Notes: generated by a model from the sequence alone, not told the origin. DNA of 64,000 bases from Ascochyta rabiei (GCF_004011695.2 NC_082425.1:682001-746000); one strand, 5' to 3'. Shown: positions 1 through 12,089, counted from the stretch's first letter. A program made the numbers and translations.

Positions 1-1208
1 TGGTTCTAAGCGGGCGCCTCCGAACTCCTAGCAGGTACTTTTGTTTGTGATCGGACTAGTTGAACATCAGATGCTGGTGTCATTGGACTTCACATAGTTG
101 ACTCGTGTCTAGTTATGGCGAAGGTGACAGCGCTGGAAGAGGATGGATGTCCGCTTCTAGTTCGATGCTGGAAGACAGCCACAACAGCCCTACCACTTGT
201 TAAGGGGCAGTCGCGCGATTCCGATCGTCGCAGAGAGGTCGACTGCAACACATGCCGTCACAGTGGGGTGCCTTGTGTGGAATGTCGGTCCACGAAGTTC
301 ACGAGGGTCTGCTCATCGTCTGCTGACTGCCGGGATAGCCCGTCATAACGAAAAGGGACCGCGGGCACGTGGAACTGATCGGCCATGGGAGCGTCCCGCT
401 CTTCGGCGTCCCGCCTTGCGCGGTTCGTAGCGGACGATGGACTGGGGAGCCTGGCGGATAAGGCGGTATTGCTGCGCGCTGAAGCAGTCGCTGTTGCAGA
501 ACGCCGCTCGCTGTACGTCGCTGAGTGTCGCCGAGTGAGCAGTTATGGCAACCCCATGGCTTCTGTACGCTCTAGCAGCCTTAGATGTGGTGCCACCTCC
601 GCGGACTGCAAAGAGGTGTGCTGAGCGTTGCGCGAGGTGACAAGCTGATGAATCTGGCGGCTGGCAGGCCGCAAATGATTCGTTAGCTGCAAGGGAGGCT
701 GGGGGCCAGGCAAGTCAGCGGGTCTGGCCTTCACACGACGGCGTGCTCCTGCGTCTCGGATTCGCTGCAGTGTGCATCTTCGTGCAGGCCAAGAAGATGG
801 TGGTTGCAGTGACTGCAGTGATTGCATTGGGGTGCAGGCATCTTCGCTGGCAGCGATCGGGATGCTAGAAGAAGGATCGCCGGCAGCAGGAATCCTTCAA
901 CGAGTGCTCTAGGCGACCACGACAGCACCCCACGTCCGTATTGCTGCGCCTGTTTTCTCGTTGCATGCCTACGCAAAGCCTCGAACTCCTGTTAATCCCA
1001 TTCGGTCCCTGCTTCCGCGCCCCGTGCCAGGTCACCCTTCCATGCGTTGTCTCTGGTCACTGCGCCATCTTTATCCCGGGCAGTCCTACATATACGCTGT
1101 GCGATACATTGCTGCGCATGCTCAATAAGCATCACAATCTGCATTAACAAGGAGTCCTTTTTGTTTTGTTCATTCTGTTACTTGCGGACTATACCACACC
1201 GGCGCAAC
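1..1208. other. No recognisable gene
   Basis: I see no convincing coding sequence here. The open frames are short, overlap on both strands and show no domain or splice pattern. The last 100-200 bases probably hold the promoter and 5' leader of the gene that starts at 1209. Confidence 0.5.
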
Positions 1209-2633
1209 ATGTCGCGAAACGTGCATTGGCGTCAACACCAGTCAAGCAATAGCACGCACTCCGGCCGTAGTGCAGACAGCGACCACTCGTACGAGACCGC
1301 ACCGACTGAATACAGCGACAGGCGGCCGTCTCTGGCGCATAGCGAGACATGCCACGCACGAGTAGAAGGTCGTCAAGATTATTTCTCAAACCAAGATGAT
1401 CACAACAAGTACTCGCAGCCAGCGCGTAGTTCTGTTGACACATATGCGTCTACATCACAAGAAGACCTCGCAGACGACATGGATGACATGCCAGAGTACC
1501 ACGTACCGCAACACCATCACGAACCGCTACCCACCGACGCCATTCCTACAACACCCCGCGACTTCGCTGAACTGTTCCCTACTACCAAACGCATATCGAT
1601 ACGTCACGACGATGCAACAATAGACGGGAACATGAACTTGAGGGTAGATACGCAGGTGGAGGAACGTCACCATAAGAAGCAGAACTACACTCTGTATCAT
1701 CTGCGCATGCAAGACCTACGTACTCGTGATTTCTCTCTGCGCCGTTACTGCAGAGAATCTGGTCGAGAGGTCTGCCATTCAATACGGAAGTACCAAACCC
1801 CGCCTCCGGAAAAGCGGCCAGTATTGCAGCGTGCGAGTACAGCCCTCGCGAGTTTGGTCCACAAGTCTGAGACCCGCCCCTTAACTGCGACCAGCCTTAA
1901 ACGCTCGGACTCTGGGTACGAGTCGGTGCGGGACGATGTAGATGACGCCGACGAGGACGATGTAGAAGAGGTGTCACGTCCCCAGAATGCAGGCTACTTC
2001 AAGGGTCGTGCGCTGTTGCCTACTAATACCCTCAAGCTGGAGTTCTCCAACTACGCACATCTCGAGGTCAAAAGAAGAGGTGCCAAATCGCACAAGAAAT
2101 ATGTCTTTGAGCATTGGGGTCATGACTATTCCTGGAAACGCATAGTTAAGAAAGAACGTGAACAGGAGACAGTATCTTACTATCTCGTCCGTGACGACAA
2201 CGAGAAGGAGCCACTCGCTCATATTTGCCCTGTTCGATTGACACAGGCTGAGGCGCGTGAGGAGGCAGCGCGTGGAGGATGGGTCCCCCCTTCCTATCTG
2301 CGCATCACTGACGAGAAGATCTTGCATTCTGATACGGATATCGCAGAGTAAGTGAAAGACGGTAGATTGGCTGAGATCACGGCTAATCACATATCCAGTG
2401 TTGTGGTTGCTACTGGCCTTATGGCCCTTGTAGACGACTGTATCAAGCGCCGGTTCTCCTCCAAGCAAAGTGCGCAGTTACACATCCCGCTCATTCGGAG
2501 TGCTTCACTGAAGATGAACATGGAATACATTGGTCCCAAACGGCTTATTGATGAGATGTTCAGTCGGAACACTCGCGTCGGGAGCCCAAGCAAACAACCG
2601 TCAGCGTTACGCCGTACCTCTGTCCAGGCTTAG
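1209..2633 (+). CDS. Tubby C-terminal-like fold protein, 457 aa, one intron
   Basis: The model has exons 1209-2347 and 2399-2633. The 51 bp intron has a perfect GTAAGT donor and a TCCAG acceptor, and removing it keeps the frame open to a TAG at 2631. The start is the first in-frame ATG. The first ~270 residues are hydrophilic, rich in Ser, Asp and His, and probably disordered. The C-terminal ~150 residues look folded, with alternating strands, a WGHDYSWKR segment, a later LAHICP segment and a final helix crossing the splice junction (DVVVATGLMALVDDCIKRRF). This pattern resembles the tubby/LURP-one-like C-terminal fold common in fungal proteins of unknown function. That is family resemblance, not proof. 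No membrane segment or signal peptide is visible. Confidence 0.72.
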
Positions 2634-4077
2634 TTTTCCTCTACTGGGAACAATGTTTGATTATCGGGATCTGCCCCGCTGGCGGGAGACCCGCTTGCTC
2701 GGTAAACTGCAGTACATGATTTTCTTTCCGCTGTCAGACTTAATCTGTTGGGTTAGCGGGGATGCAGCTTCCTGTCATCCCCTGTGACGTTAGTAGTACA
2801 CGGCGAGTTTGGACTCATGCATTTGGCCGGAGTTCTGAAGCTCGATTACGCATGGTGGTCTGCCATCGTTTGCTTCATTGGGTTGCCTTCCCCTTGGAAG
2901 CTTGGAACGTCACCGCTTTTGGTTCAATCACTCCTCATCGGTCATTACTTGGATACTTCTTGGATCCATTGCATGTCATAATCCGCACTATCGGTATGAA
3001 TAACGACAAGGGCCACATGCTCTATCAATGAACTCAATCGCCATCACATTTGGTTAAATCCTTTGCCTAAGGCCCACTGACCGCAAAAGGTAAGTATGCT
3101 CGCACGTCCTGCTCTCGTTGGCTGCCCTACAATTGCTTCACGATCGCTCTGTTGTCATCTGGCTGGAGTATTGTGCCACACGGAGTACAAAGGCAGGTAC
3201 CCGTTCAGAAGTTTTTGGCCATGTGATTGTGATACCGCCACTTCAGGAAATGCATGCCAAGACAACACTACAAACGAGTGACTCCACTATGACAGTGCGC
3301 ACTAACTCGCTAGCAAACATCGGGCTCAATTGTCCTTTTGTGCTGACGCCTTTCCCACCGCCTGACGATTCATAATGAGAATCAAGGCAAAGAGCCCTGC
3401 ATGTTTACGGGATTTCTGCTAGTGCTATCACAGCCGTAGAATCTTCACTCCTGATATGGTCACAATGCACGCCTAGAGCGCACGGTGAGCTGGCTCGCTT
3501 GACACTAAATGTTGCCTCGCAGCATGTGGGTACCGATACGTTTCTTGGGCGAAAGTTTCAGCTTTCGAATGATTGTTCCAGCCATGCATACGGCTATCAA
3601 GCAAATACATCACATCATACTGTATGTGGTAGTCTTTGCAACAATTCAGCCTCGTTGTTATTCCTCCATAGTAGGTCCATCATACGGTAGGGTCGACAAT
3701 CCGTGTCTTTGCCGTCACGCCTATTCTCGGCCCGCTTAGAACACAATGGCCTAACTTTGGTGCCAGAGTATCGGGTCTCATGCAAAAAACATAATTGGAG
3801 CGACGGGACCTCACAGTCGGGCGCGGCTTCCCACATCTTATTGTATCCTATCTGACGCTGATGTTAGAGGGAGCATGACTTACGTTACGGGTGTTTGCAT
3901 TTGTTCGTTGCCGTCCAGCTCTCCTTCTTCATGACCTCTTATTCTGTTCAACGCACACTCTACAGTATAAAACCCCGTGGCTACGAACTCAAACCATCCT
4001 CCACTGCACTTCTCAACAACCACCGTTCAGCTTCTGTTTACTCACCATCAGCTCGATTTCTAAGCAACATCTGCAAC
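2634..4077. other. No recognisable gene
   Basis: About 1.4 kb with only short overlapping open frames. Nothing shows a domain, a signal peptide or a consistent splice pattern. The last ~120 bases are the promoter and leader of the small dsRNA-binding gene. Confidence 0.5.
3966..3972 (+). promoter_or_regulatory. TATA box of the small dsRNA-binding protein gene
   Basis: The sequence TATAAAA lies about 110 bp upstream of the ATG at 4078 and is followed by a C/A/T-rich leader, as is typical for fungal core promoters. The assignment rests on sequence and spacing only. Confidence 0.5.
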
Positions 4078-4473
4078 ATGGCGCAAAGCCAGCCTTGGAC
4101 CCATCGACTCAGGGGTAAGTTCGCTTCGCTTTCCCGACCGACTGAGTTGCTGAATTGATTTTTACAGAACACTGTCAAGCCAGGCAGCTTGGGGAGATCC
4201 AGTACCAGGATGTATCTGATCGTCGAGGTTTGTAGTCCTCTGCGATTCATGAGATTCAGCACTAACAAAAGCACAGGTGGCCGCACTGCTTGGTCCACCA
4301 TTGCTGTGGTGAACGGTAGCCAGTACCCAGCTCGCTTTTGGTACGATGGAGCTTTCATGGAACAAGCGAAGGAGGATGCTGCTGAGATAGCATTGCGCAA
4401 GCTCACCGGATGTGTCGATCAAAATTCCCAACCTCCGCCTGCGAGCCAATACGGACGAGCACTTGCTGCGTAG
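4078..4473 (+). CDS. Small single dsRNA-binding-domain protein, 97 aa, two introns
   Basis: Exons are 4078-4114, 4168-4227 and 4277-4473. Both introns are short (53 and 49 bp), with donors GTAAGT and GTTTGT and acceptors ACAG and ACAG, and the phases join without a break. The 97-aa product has little beyond one domain at residues ~8-78. The order is helix (RLREHCQARQLG), three strands ending in YPARFWYDG, then a helix with the AKEDAAEIALRKL pattern. This matches the alpha-beta-beta-beta-alpha dsRNA-binding motif, including the conserved C-terminal AxxxAAxxAL helix. Some basic residues usually found at the start of that helix are absent (FMEQAKED), so RNA binding may be weak. It could alternatively mediate protein-protein contact, as other degenerate dsRBDs do. 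No catalytic domain is attached. Confidence 0.72.
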
Positions 4474-7400
4474 TCAAGGTTTTTCTTTGGGTAACCTGAT
4501 ATTCCAGGCGATGGTGTTTAGGTTGACTTTTGTGCGGAGTTGGTATTGGAAAGTATCATGGAAGCGGGAACGGTGGCGCTGGTTTTTGGAATCTTTGCTT
4601 CAATACTGTCTTTCATTTTCATCTATCGACACGAGGCCTTTGCGCTGGTGTGAAGGAGAAAAATAGAGGAACCATCGGCTACGAAAGCAAGTGGCAGGCG
4701 CTACTTCGGGCTCTGCCATGCATGGAAAGTTTCCAGACCTTGTCCTAAGCTAGCGAGTTCTCTGACCATGGAATCAAGAGATAGTTCCTCACGACGTACC
4801 ATCGCTTCACTCTCACACTTGCTTCTTCTCGTTGCGAATCTGCCATGGCTTCTGTTTGCACGCTGATTGCGATATCCGTGTATCCCGCCCTCACTCAATC
4901 TGGCCTATCTTTTCACTCGCGTGTATCCACTAGTCGCGCTCAAAGCGCATCAAATGATGTGCCAACGCTTTCTAAACCAGGAAGGCATGTGCAATATGAG
5001 ACTTCATGCACCTAAATCGTAGCAGCGGGTGCAGTGGCGCAATGGGAGCCGATCGGCATATCTGCCCCGGAGGCCATTCCTCATGAGCACTTTCCGAAAC
5101 GTATGCGTAAACACCTTCGGGATTCTCAAGCGTAGCTACACGGCTCAATCTATCAGATCCACACGGATGTACTGTACACTACCGCCTCCTCTCTAACCTG
5201 CGGACAGGAAAATCCACAGACGATATCTACAAGTAGAACTGAAAGGTCCTTCCTGTTGCTTCCATCTCCACCCCTGGTTCAGTTCCCCAATCGCAGTCAG
5301 TCGCAATTCAAAAATAACCCTCTCTGGCGCTCCAGTGAGGGGTATTCCCACTGCACGTCGTCACTTGTGGGCTATGGCGGAGCTCCAACTGCGAACTCGA
5401 CAGGGATTACTCCAATATCGCTGCACGTTCCGTCTAACAGTAATGACAGCTGGTAATGACACAGAGCTTCAGTGTCACGGAGCAGTTGTTGTGGATATCA
5501 TCGGCATATACGATTCGTTTCTTTGTTGGAGTGGGCCTGCACCATCAACTGGGTTTGATGCAGAACATGCCAGAGACCACGAAAAGACGACGTGATGGGT
5601 TCGATCAACCATACCGAGGCGCAGTACTTAGCTACTGTAGCTGGAGTACGCAGCACGTCTTGCACGTAAGCAGGGCTTGCGTGCACAAGTATCTCTCGAT
5701 AGCCCCCTGAAATGCTCCGCACGGCACGTTTGCCGCTCGGCAGCGAGCAGCATGTTTGTGTTCTCGCAACAAGAGTGTCAAGCTCATTCTCCGCATGCTA
5801 TGGATGGATAATCTGTTGACGCTACAAGTTAGAACAAGACTGATGCAGCAGCTCTTGACGCGGGTAGGCGTCTTTGCAAAGGCCGAGACTTCGACGGGGC
5901 ACCTGATTGCAGTGCTTGCTTGCCACAAGACCCACTCCGGTCCACGAACTGCTTACTCTCAGCTGCTGAGCCTAGTGTCGGCCAGGAAAGTGGACAGATT
6001 ACCAAGGTGCATCTTGAACTGGAGTCCGGCATGCATGTGAGAACGGCCTACAGTGGAAGCTGCATGAATCACGGTCACTTCGAAAGAGCTTCACGCCAGA
6101 TTTGTACAAATTTGGGCAAATCTACAAATCTCGGGAAGAATGCGAACTACTGCAAACGGCGACTTGCGTACCGGCACTATAGATTGTGTCAGCTTGGCGC
6201 GGGCTCCGAAGCCCTTCATAAATGGCGACAGCTACGATCCAGTACGTAACGACGACAGCAGCACACCTTGGCTCTTCCGCGGCCTGGTGTGCGCCGCCCA
6301 CTACGGGGTGGAAGCTCCCAGTCCGAGTAGCCAAAGGAAATCCACAGACAACATTAGCAATGGCAAAGTCAAGTTTCTCTCTGCACACGTAGAGCCTGCG
6401 TGTCAAACGGGAGGATTTCGTTTTTACGCCTGCGCATCTACAACATGTGTCCGACTTGCTCATTCGTCATAGCCACTTCGTAATCCGGGTTTTGAACACG
6501 CGCCGAAAGCTCTTCCTTGACGAGCTAAAGTGAAGCTGGTCTGAACCACCATCAAGCTGGCCGCAACGAGCCGGCTGATGCACCCCAAGGTGCTCCATCA
6601 TCCTTTGGTTCTTTGCGCGCAATCGTTGCGAATATCCTCACATCAGGATCAAGGTACATGGGACGCACTCGTTCCGGGACTGCGCTGTATTGCTACCCAA
6701 GAGCGCTAACGTGCAAAAGACTGGCGGATCTCAAAGTGCGTGCGGCGAGGCTTAGGCACTGTCACGCTTCAGACACTTATGAGGATCTACCGAGCCAATT
6801 TGGCACTCCTTCAACCCCAGATGGTCTCTGCGATTAACAGTATAGTCTTTGGCCTTCGAGGATCTACCCTACAACATATCTAGTGGCGAAACATGATTGG
6901 CCGTCTCCATGTGTCGAAATACATGCAATAGAGTTGCCGGGCTGATGACAGCTTATAGCTGTTCCACTATTCTGGCTTCTTATAAGTGTCGCACATCGGC
7001 ATACTAGAATTTCCAGACACACCACAGCAGCCACGCAAGCATCATACAGCGCAGTGGAGTACCTTGGCGAACTGGAAGTGGAAACAGATATACGCAAACA
7101 ATCGGCCGCAATTGCGACGTCCATCTGATGTCAAACAGAGATCGTAGTCAGATCGACCGCACTTTGAGCCATTAAGTGTATTGCATCAACTTCCGTCTGA
7201 TGCACCGCACTCTGCGTTTGGCATTGATCATTGAATTTGCTTTGAGTATGCCTCTTCCTTGCTGCCATGAGTGGGCACGACCGACCCCTCTGGAATTGTA
7301 ACCTCGCACTGACGCAACCGCACATGGCCCTTTTCAATGTAGCTGATACATTCCTTGAGGTCACACCACACCGACACACCACACCACTGCTGCCCCGGAG

Positions 7401-8863
7401 TTGTTTAAAACATCATGTTTAAGACCGGGCGACGTTCAGACTCGATCGGAAGGCTCGAAGTGAGTGGATGATGCTCCCAGCCTCAAGGGGATGCAACACG
7501 CTTCGGAAAGGTATGGGGGGAGCGCTTCGAATTGGCAGACGAATCGCTCAGCTCTACGAGAAAACCTAGTCCTGTCAACTGACGCCTGGGCAAGAATACA
7601 TCGAAGTGGAATGCGTGAGATGCTGACTTACTGTCTGTCAATACCGCTGTCCACTTGGATTACCTACACAATTCCTCGTTTTCCAATTGCACAGCCTAGC
7701 AAGACTCTAACGGGTGCAGTTCCTACCGTTCATGTTTTTACCTAGAGTCCATTAGGCCGGGGATTAGATGGATCAAGGGCATACCCTTCAGAACGTTTGT
7801 CAGAACGCTCATCAGGGCCATAGCAGTCCGAGAGTGTATGGGCAAACGAAACCATTGGGGATTACGTAGAGACGAAGAGCCTTTCGCGCCTGTCGCATTC
7901 GGATAGCACGGATGCTCCCAGGTTCCGACTGGAGCGACATTGGTTGTTGCATGTCGCTCATGTGCGTGCCCAGCTCCACATTGTCACTGCCATCGTTTTT
8001 GTATCGAGAAAAAGTATTCGACGCGAATACACAACCGCAACACGCTGCCAGCACGCCGGCAGAAGCCAGACGCCCTTGGCACATGATGGATACACTGGAG
8101 CACTCATCCGTGCAAAGAACATGTTCGACGCTGCGATCGGCTGTGTCTAAGCACGCGCTAGACAGCTCGTAGTGTGGCACCGAACAGACCTTAAAGTCAG
8201 GGTTTGACAAGACGGGCCTGCCAAACTCTGCCAACAAAAGGATAACGAGACAGGATTCGAGCAAGGTGAGTCTCCCATGGCTAGGTATGCCGCAAGGGAC
8301 CCATCCGGTAAACTGTCCGATACCACGACAAAGCGCCCGCCTGCGCAGTGGCCTCCTTCAGACCCTTGCCCGCTAGGATCGCTGCGCGCCGCACGCTTGC
8401 AGCATCGAGACCGTACACTGGGAACGCGATGGAGAACGCGAAAGCGAGTGCTTGATGCTCGCAACGTCGTGACGAAGACACGATGCCGCTGTCAAGAATC
8501 CAACAAGCTGCAGTCCACGTCTGAGCCGGACCCGAGTTGGGTGCGATGTCGAAGAAGACGACGGGTTTCGCACGACATGCAGTCGCTGCCTCCTGAGCCA
8601 ACCGGAGCGAAGTCCCAAGAAAGAGGCTTCGGTGCGGGCCGACTGAGGCGTGCTTCACCGCCCATTGTGTCGGATCAAGTGACTGCGCATGGCCAAGGAC
8701 TCTGCATCGGAGAAAAAAAGCAGCTCTCGACTCGGCCGGACGGTTGAGGTTACGTTTCACAGAAGCTTACTTCCAGCGTCCTGCATGTGAGGAGGTGGGG
8801 TGGGCAAGACATGGACATGAGCAGTTTACCCTGTAGCGGTGACGGTGTTGCACGGACGGACAG

Positions 8864-8956
8864 TGTCTCCACCGGGCCTCGCTACTCAAGCGTCCCAGGA
8901 ACTATCTCGACAATGTCTCCACCGGGCCTCGCTACTCAAGCGTCCCAGGAACTATC
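8864..8956. repeat. Two-copy tandem duplication, 43 bp at 50 bp spacing
   Basis: A 43 bp block starting TGTCTCCACC and ending GGAACTATC occurs at 8864-8906 and again, identical, at 8914-8956. The 7 bp spacer makes a 50 bp period. Perfect identity suggests a recent event. It overlaps no gene I can support. Confidence 0.9.
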
Positions 8957-9959
8957 CCGCGGCCAGAGTCGCCAGACGTAGAGCGGGATGATTGGGCTCG
9001 TAAGATGTCGTGGACTCGTCCCGTGATAGTAGGGACCCTTTCTCTTCTCTTCTCTTCCCAGGCTCAGGTAAGTGAGTGAGCTGCAAGCGTTCGCTAGTGA
9101 GGCTCAGCACAGCAAGCCATCTAGAGACGGCTGTTGTGGCTGTCCTTGCAATCACCAGGCTACCTACAGCCGCGACAGCCGACACTCTCTTCCAGCCCGA
9201 AGCTACAGGATCTTGAGACTTGTTGGAGCAAGCGCACGCAGAGACAAGGCGCAGCAAGGAAGCAGCCCAGGGTCCCCCTCCACTAGGCAAGGTGCAAATC
9301 GTTGCAAGTGCATCGACAGCATCGCAATACCTCCACTCGACGTCTTCTCTTGCCACGCAAGCGCCTGGACAGGACCTGCAGTAGCAGTCCCTCACCCCGA
9401 TTGACCCTCATCAAGCCTGTCACCCACACACGCCCAGCAGCCTTCCACGCCTCCAACACCGCTCTCTCCTGCATCATACACACGATGCAACAGAATCCCA
9501 GCACCGCAGAACATCACCGCCAACGCCACGTCACGCCCCGTCACGTCACGACACGACACGACACGTCGCGATTGAGTAGGGGAGTAGCTGACAGCGGGCG
9601 GGCACGACGGGCACTAGCAGTTCGGTCCCAAACTGCGAACCCCCCGGCCGCCGCGACCGACGGCAGGGCAACCCCAGAACACAGGCCGCCAACCAACGGC
9701 AGCGCTGTGGGGATCCGTGAGGGACCGAAGAAAGCCGGTGCGCGGGCCAGCCTCCTGCCAGTCTCGCTGCTGGGGATAGGGGGACTTGGAGGGAAGATTT
9801 CGTTGTGCGTACTGGTCTCGCTGCATGCGCTGGGAGGGGAGGGGGTGGGTGGATGGATGGATGGAGGGAGCATGTCGTGTATACGATTTACGTCACATCA
9901 CTTCAAGACGGTGCCATTCCATGCGCTTGAATTCACTTCACCTCACCTCACTTCCCTTC

Positions 9960-10072
9960 CCTTCCCTTCCCGTCATTCCACCTCCACCCTTCCCTTCCTG
10001 TCATTCCACCTTCACCCTTCCCTTCCCGTCATTCCACCTTCACCCTTCCCTTCCCGTCATTCCACCTTCACC
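9960..10072. repeat. 28 bp pyrimidine-rich minisatellite, four copies
   Basis: Four copies of a 28 bp unit built around GTCATTCCACC followed by CTTCACCC and CCTTCCC blocks. The GTCATTCCACC cores start at 9972, 10000, 10028 and 10056. The array is C/T-only over long runs on the plus strand. It ends about 30 bp upstream of the ATG of the NTF2-like gene, so it lies in that gene's leader or core promoter, where fungal genes often carry CT-rich blocks. Confidence 0.9.
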
Positions 10073-10099
10073 CAGTCCATCTCAGTAAACACCAGCATC

Positions 10100-10705
10100 A
10101 TGACCTCAACCCCACCCCAAGCCCGCCTCGCCGACGTCGCCACCGCCACCACCCTCCACACGTCGCGCAAACACACCGCACTCCACTGCACCGCCCTCGC
10201 CTTCGTACACGCACAGCGACACAACGCCTCGCTCGACACTCGCATGGACTTTGCCGCGCTGCGCTCCCTCGCCGCACCCCACTTCTCCCACACCTTCGGC
10301 CCCGCGTACGCCGTGTCGTGCGCGCCCAAGCTGCAGGGCGCCTTCACCCTCGACGGGCTGCTGGCGCACTTGGGCGCCATGGTGCCGCTGCTGGAGGGGT
10401 GGGAGGTCGAGGTGACAGGCTGTGTGGTGGATGAGGTGGGGGAGCGTGTTGTCGTGAGAGCGAGTTACTACATGCGCGTTCGAGGTGCGAGGGAGACGGT
10501 GGAGAATGAGGTCGTGTGGTGGTTGGAGCTTGAGGAGAGCTTGCCTGGGAGTGCGATTGGGAAGGAGGAGGTGGGTGGTGGGTGGAGGGTTACGAGGAGT
10601 ACCGAGATGGTGGATGCTGGGGCGGCGGGGAGGATTAGGGAGTTGATGGCGGGGAACAAGGGGGAGGAGGTGGTGCGGAGGGACTCGGCGTTGGTTGCTG
10701 CTTAG
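10100..10705 (+). CDS. NTF2-like/SnoaL-like fold protein, 201 aa, single exon
   Basis: The chosen ATG at 10100 follows the CT-rich leader. The frame is open further upstream, but that part is low-complexity and includes the minisatellite, so I do not count it as coding. The product begins with a helical segment (HTALHCTALAFVHAQ), then residues ~50-90 with HTFGPAYAVSCAPKLQG. A LDGLLAHLGAMVPLLEGW helix and strands containing VRASYYMRV and VVWWLELEE follow. That helix-then-curved-sheet layout fits the NTF2-like (SnoaL-like) superfamily, which includes small enzymes and stress-related binding proteins. No catalytic residues can be assigned. The substrate is unknown, and there is no signal peptide. 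Confidence 0.7.
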   Translation: MTSTPPQARLADVATATTLHTSRKHTALHCTALAFVHAQRHNASLDTRMDFAALRSLAAPHFSHTFGPAYAVSCAPKLQGAFTLDGLLAHLGAMVPLLEGWEVEVTGCVVDEVGERVVVRASYYMRVRGARETVENEVVWWLELEESLPGSAIGKEEVGGGWRVTRSTEMVDAGAAGRIRELMAGNKGEEVVRRDSALVAA

Positions 10706-10874
10706 TGCGTGGTTGTGGCTGCTTGGTGCGTGTGTGTGTGCAAGGCGCGAGGGTCGTAAGTCATGGTGGTATGGGAGGAATCTAGGTCTATGCTGCCCAA
10801 ACGCCAAAGTCGCTCGCCCCACCCAATGCTGTATCCTGTGTCGTCACGTCGTGGAGTGCTTCATGGTCGATGGA

Positions 10875-11706
10875 CTACGCCGCGTCCTTGGGCTCCGTGT
10901 CGGCGCGCCAGCTGCACGTCTTGCCGGCCTTCTTCCACAGCGCCTGCCTCTCGCGGAAGACGGCGGCAGCCCAGGCCTGGATCTCTGGGCTCTGGATCTT
11001 CTGCGAGACCCACGTGAACTCGCCCAGATCCGTCTCGCACTTTTGGCTCCGCTCGTACTCGAGCATCTGCAGCAGCAGCTCCATCTTGTCGATGTCGTGC
11101 ACGAACAGGCTCTCTGCTGTCTCGCTGTCCTCGTACTCCTGCCAGATCTGGCGCACGTCCTGGCCGTTGAGGCCGCCGTTGAACTTGCCGAGCAGGTTGG
11201 TGCAGATGTAGTCCATCGTCTCTGACTCGCGACGGCTCTTCTCCTCCTTGGACACGGGGTCGACGGGGGTGATGTCGCCGACGAGCGACTCGGCCATGTC
11301 GTGGATCAGGGCCATGCGACAGCACCTCAGCATGTCCAGCTTGGCGCTGATCGACTGCGGAGCCATCATGGTGAGGATGCTCATGCGGTACATGTGGTCC
11401 GAGATGCTCTCACAGCCGTCGATGCCGAAGCGGCGCCAGCCTGCGCGCTTGGTGGTCTTGAGGCGCTCGAGCAGGTGGAAGAAGGGGACGGGCGAGTCGG
11501 TGCTCTCGGGGTAGCCGTGTTCGATGTCTGCGAGGACTGCCGGGGGGGTTAGTAGGGAGCGGACGTGCGGCATACAGAGGACGCCGCGTGCCTCATGACA
11601 TACCGCTCTGGACCGTCCAGCGGGTCTGCTTGACTTGGTGCGCGCCCAGCTGCCCCGCGGTGGGCTCGGCGACGCCATTGGTCTGGCTGCTTTCGTCGAC
11701 CGCCAT
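10875..11706 (-). CDS. HD-domain 5'-deoxynucleotidase (HDDC2/YfbR type), 254 aa
   Basis: Read on the minus strand, exon 1 is 11706-11604 and exon 2 is 11536-10875, with a 67 bp intron (donor GTATGT, acceptor GGCAG). The joined frame gives TVQSVLADIEHG across the junction. The family hydrolyses deoxynucleoside 5'-monophosphates using a bound metal ion. Visible metal ligands are His82 (SDHMY) and the doublet His113-Asp114 (ALIHDMAESLVGDITP), the classic HD signature, with Glu117 and Asp122 nearby. A second conserved stretch is FVHDIDKMELLLQMLEYE. The length suits eukaryotic HDDC2 proteins plus a short Ser/Gln-rich N-terminal tail. The gene is divergent from HAUS6 with 383 bp between start codons, so the two may share a promoter region. 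A cytosolic nucleotide-pool role is inferred from the family. Confidence 0.88.
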
Positions 11707-11732
11707 GGTGGAGGACGTGGAGGGAGTGGAGA

Positions 11733-11800
11733 GGCGGTGGCGGCGGTGGTGGCGGCGGCGGTGGTGGCGGCGGCGGTGGCGGTGGCGGTGGCGGTGGAGC
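11733..11800. repeat. GGC/GGT triplet-rich repeat in the HDDC2 5' leader
   Basis: A run of GGC and GGT triplets on the plus strand, reading as ACC/GCC on the minus strand, just upstream of the minus-strand ATG at 11706. It is probably untranslated leader of the HD-domain gene. Such runs are length-variable in fungi. Confidence 0.75.
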
Positions 11801-12089
11801 GTTGGGTCGGTGTCAAGTACGGGCGTCTTGCACGGAAAGTGGTGTTGGTCGAGTGCGGGATGTTCACGGCGGAGAAAACATGGCGCTTGTCGCAGGGCAA
11901 CGGCAGCGATAGGGATGGTGGCCCGTGTCTCTGTCCGTGTTGCCGCGGTCGTCGTTAGGCGTGGACCCTGACCCTGACCCGTTTGGTTGCACGACCACGA
12001 CGGAAGGCGACAGATGCATTGCAGCCGCACCCGCACTGCGCTGCTAACTGCGAAGAGACGCGGCCTATGTCGCCCTCCGCCCTGACGCC

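Larger units (their letters stand above)
4474..10099. other. Long gene-poor stretch
   Basis: More than 5 kb at ordinary base composition without a gene I can support. Many short frames overlap on both strands, but none has homology I recognise, a clear ATG with a domain, or consistent splice sites. It is not AT-rich like the transposon copies further on. It contains a 43 bp tandem duplication near 8.9 kb and a pyrimidine-rich minisatellite just before 10.1 kb. It may hold decayed sequence, lineage-specific genes or non-coding transcripts. Confidence 0.45.

Noticed and set aside
7812..8264. Cys-rich minus-strand frame with a hydrophobic start, resembling a small secreted protein
   Set aside because: It has no ATG at its start (the apparent first codon is TTG) and no upstream ATG or splice signal that fits, and many overlapping frames lie in the same gene-poor stretch.
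8277..8760. Pair of ~155-aa frames on opposite strands
   Set aside because: Mutually overlapping antisense frames with no domain, and typical of GC-rich non-coding sequence.
9302..10099. Upstream extension of the NTF2-like frame by 266 codons
   Set aside because: The extension is low-complexity, includes the 28 bp minisatellite and lacks domain content. The leader-like CT tract and the ATG at 10100 fit better.
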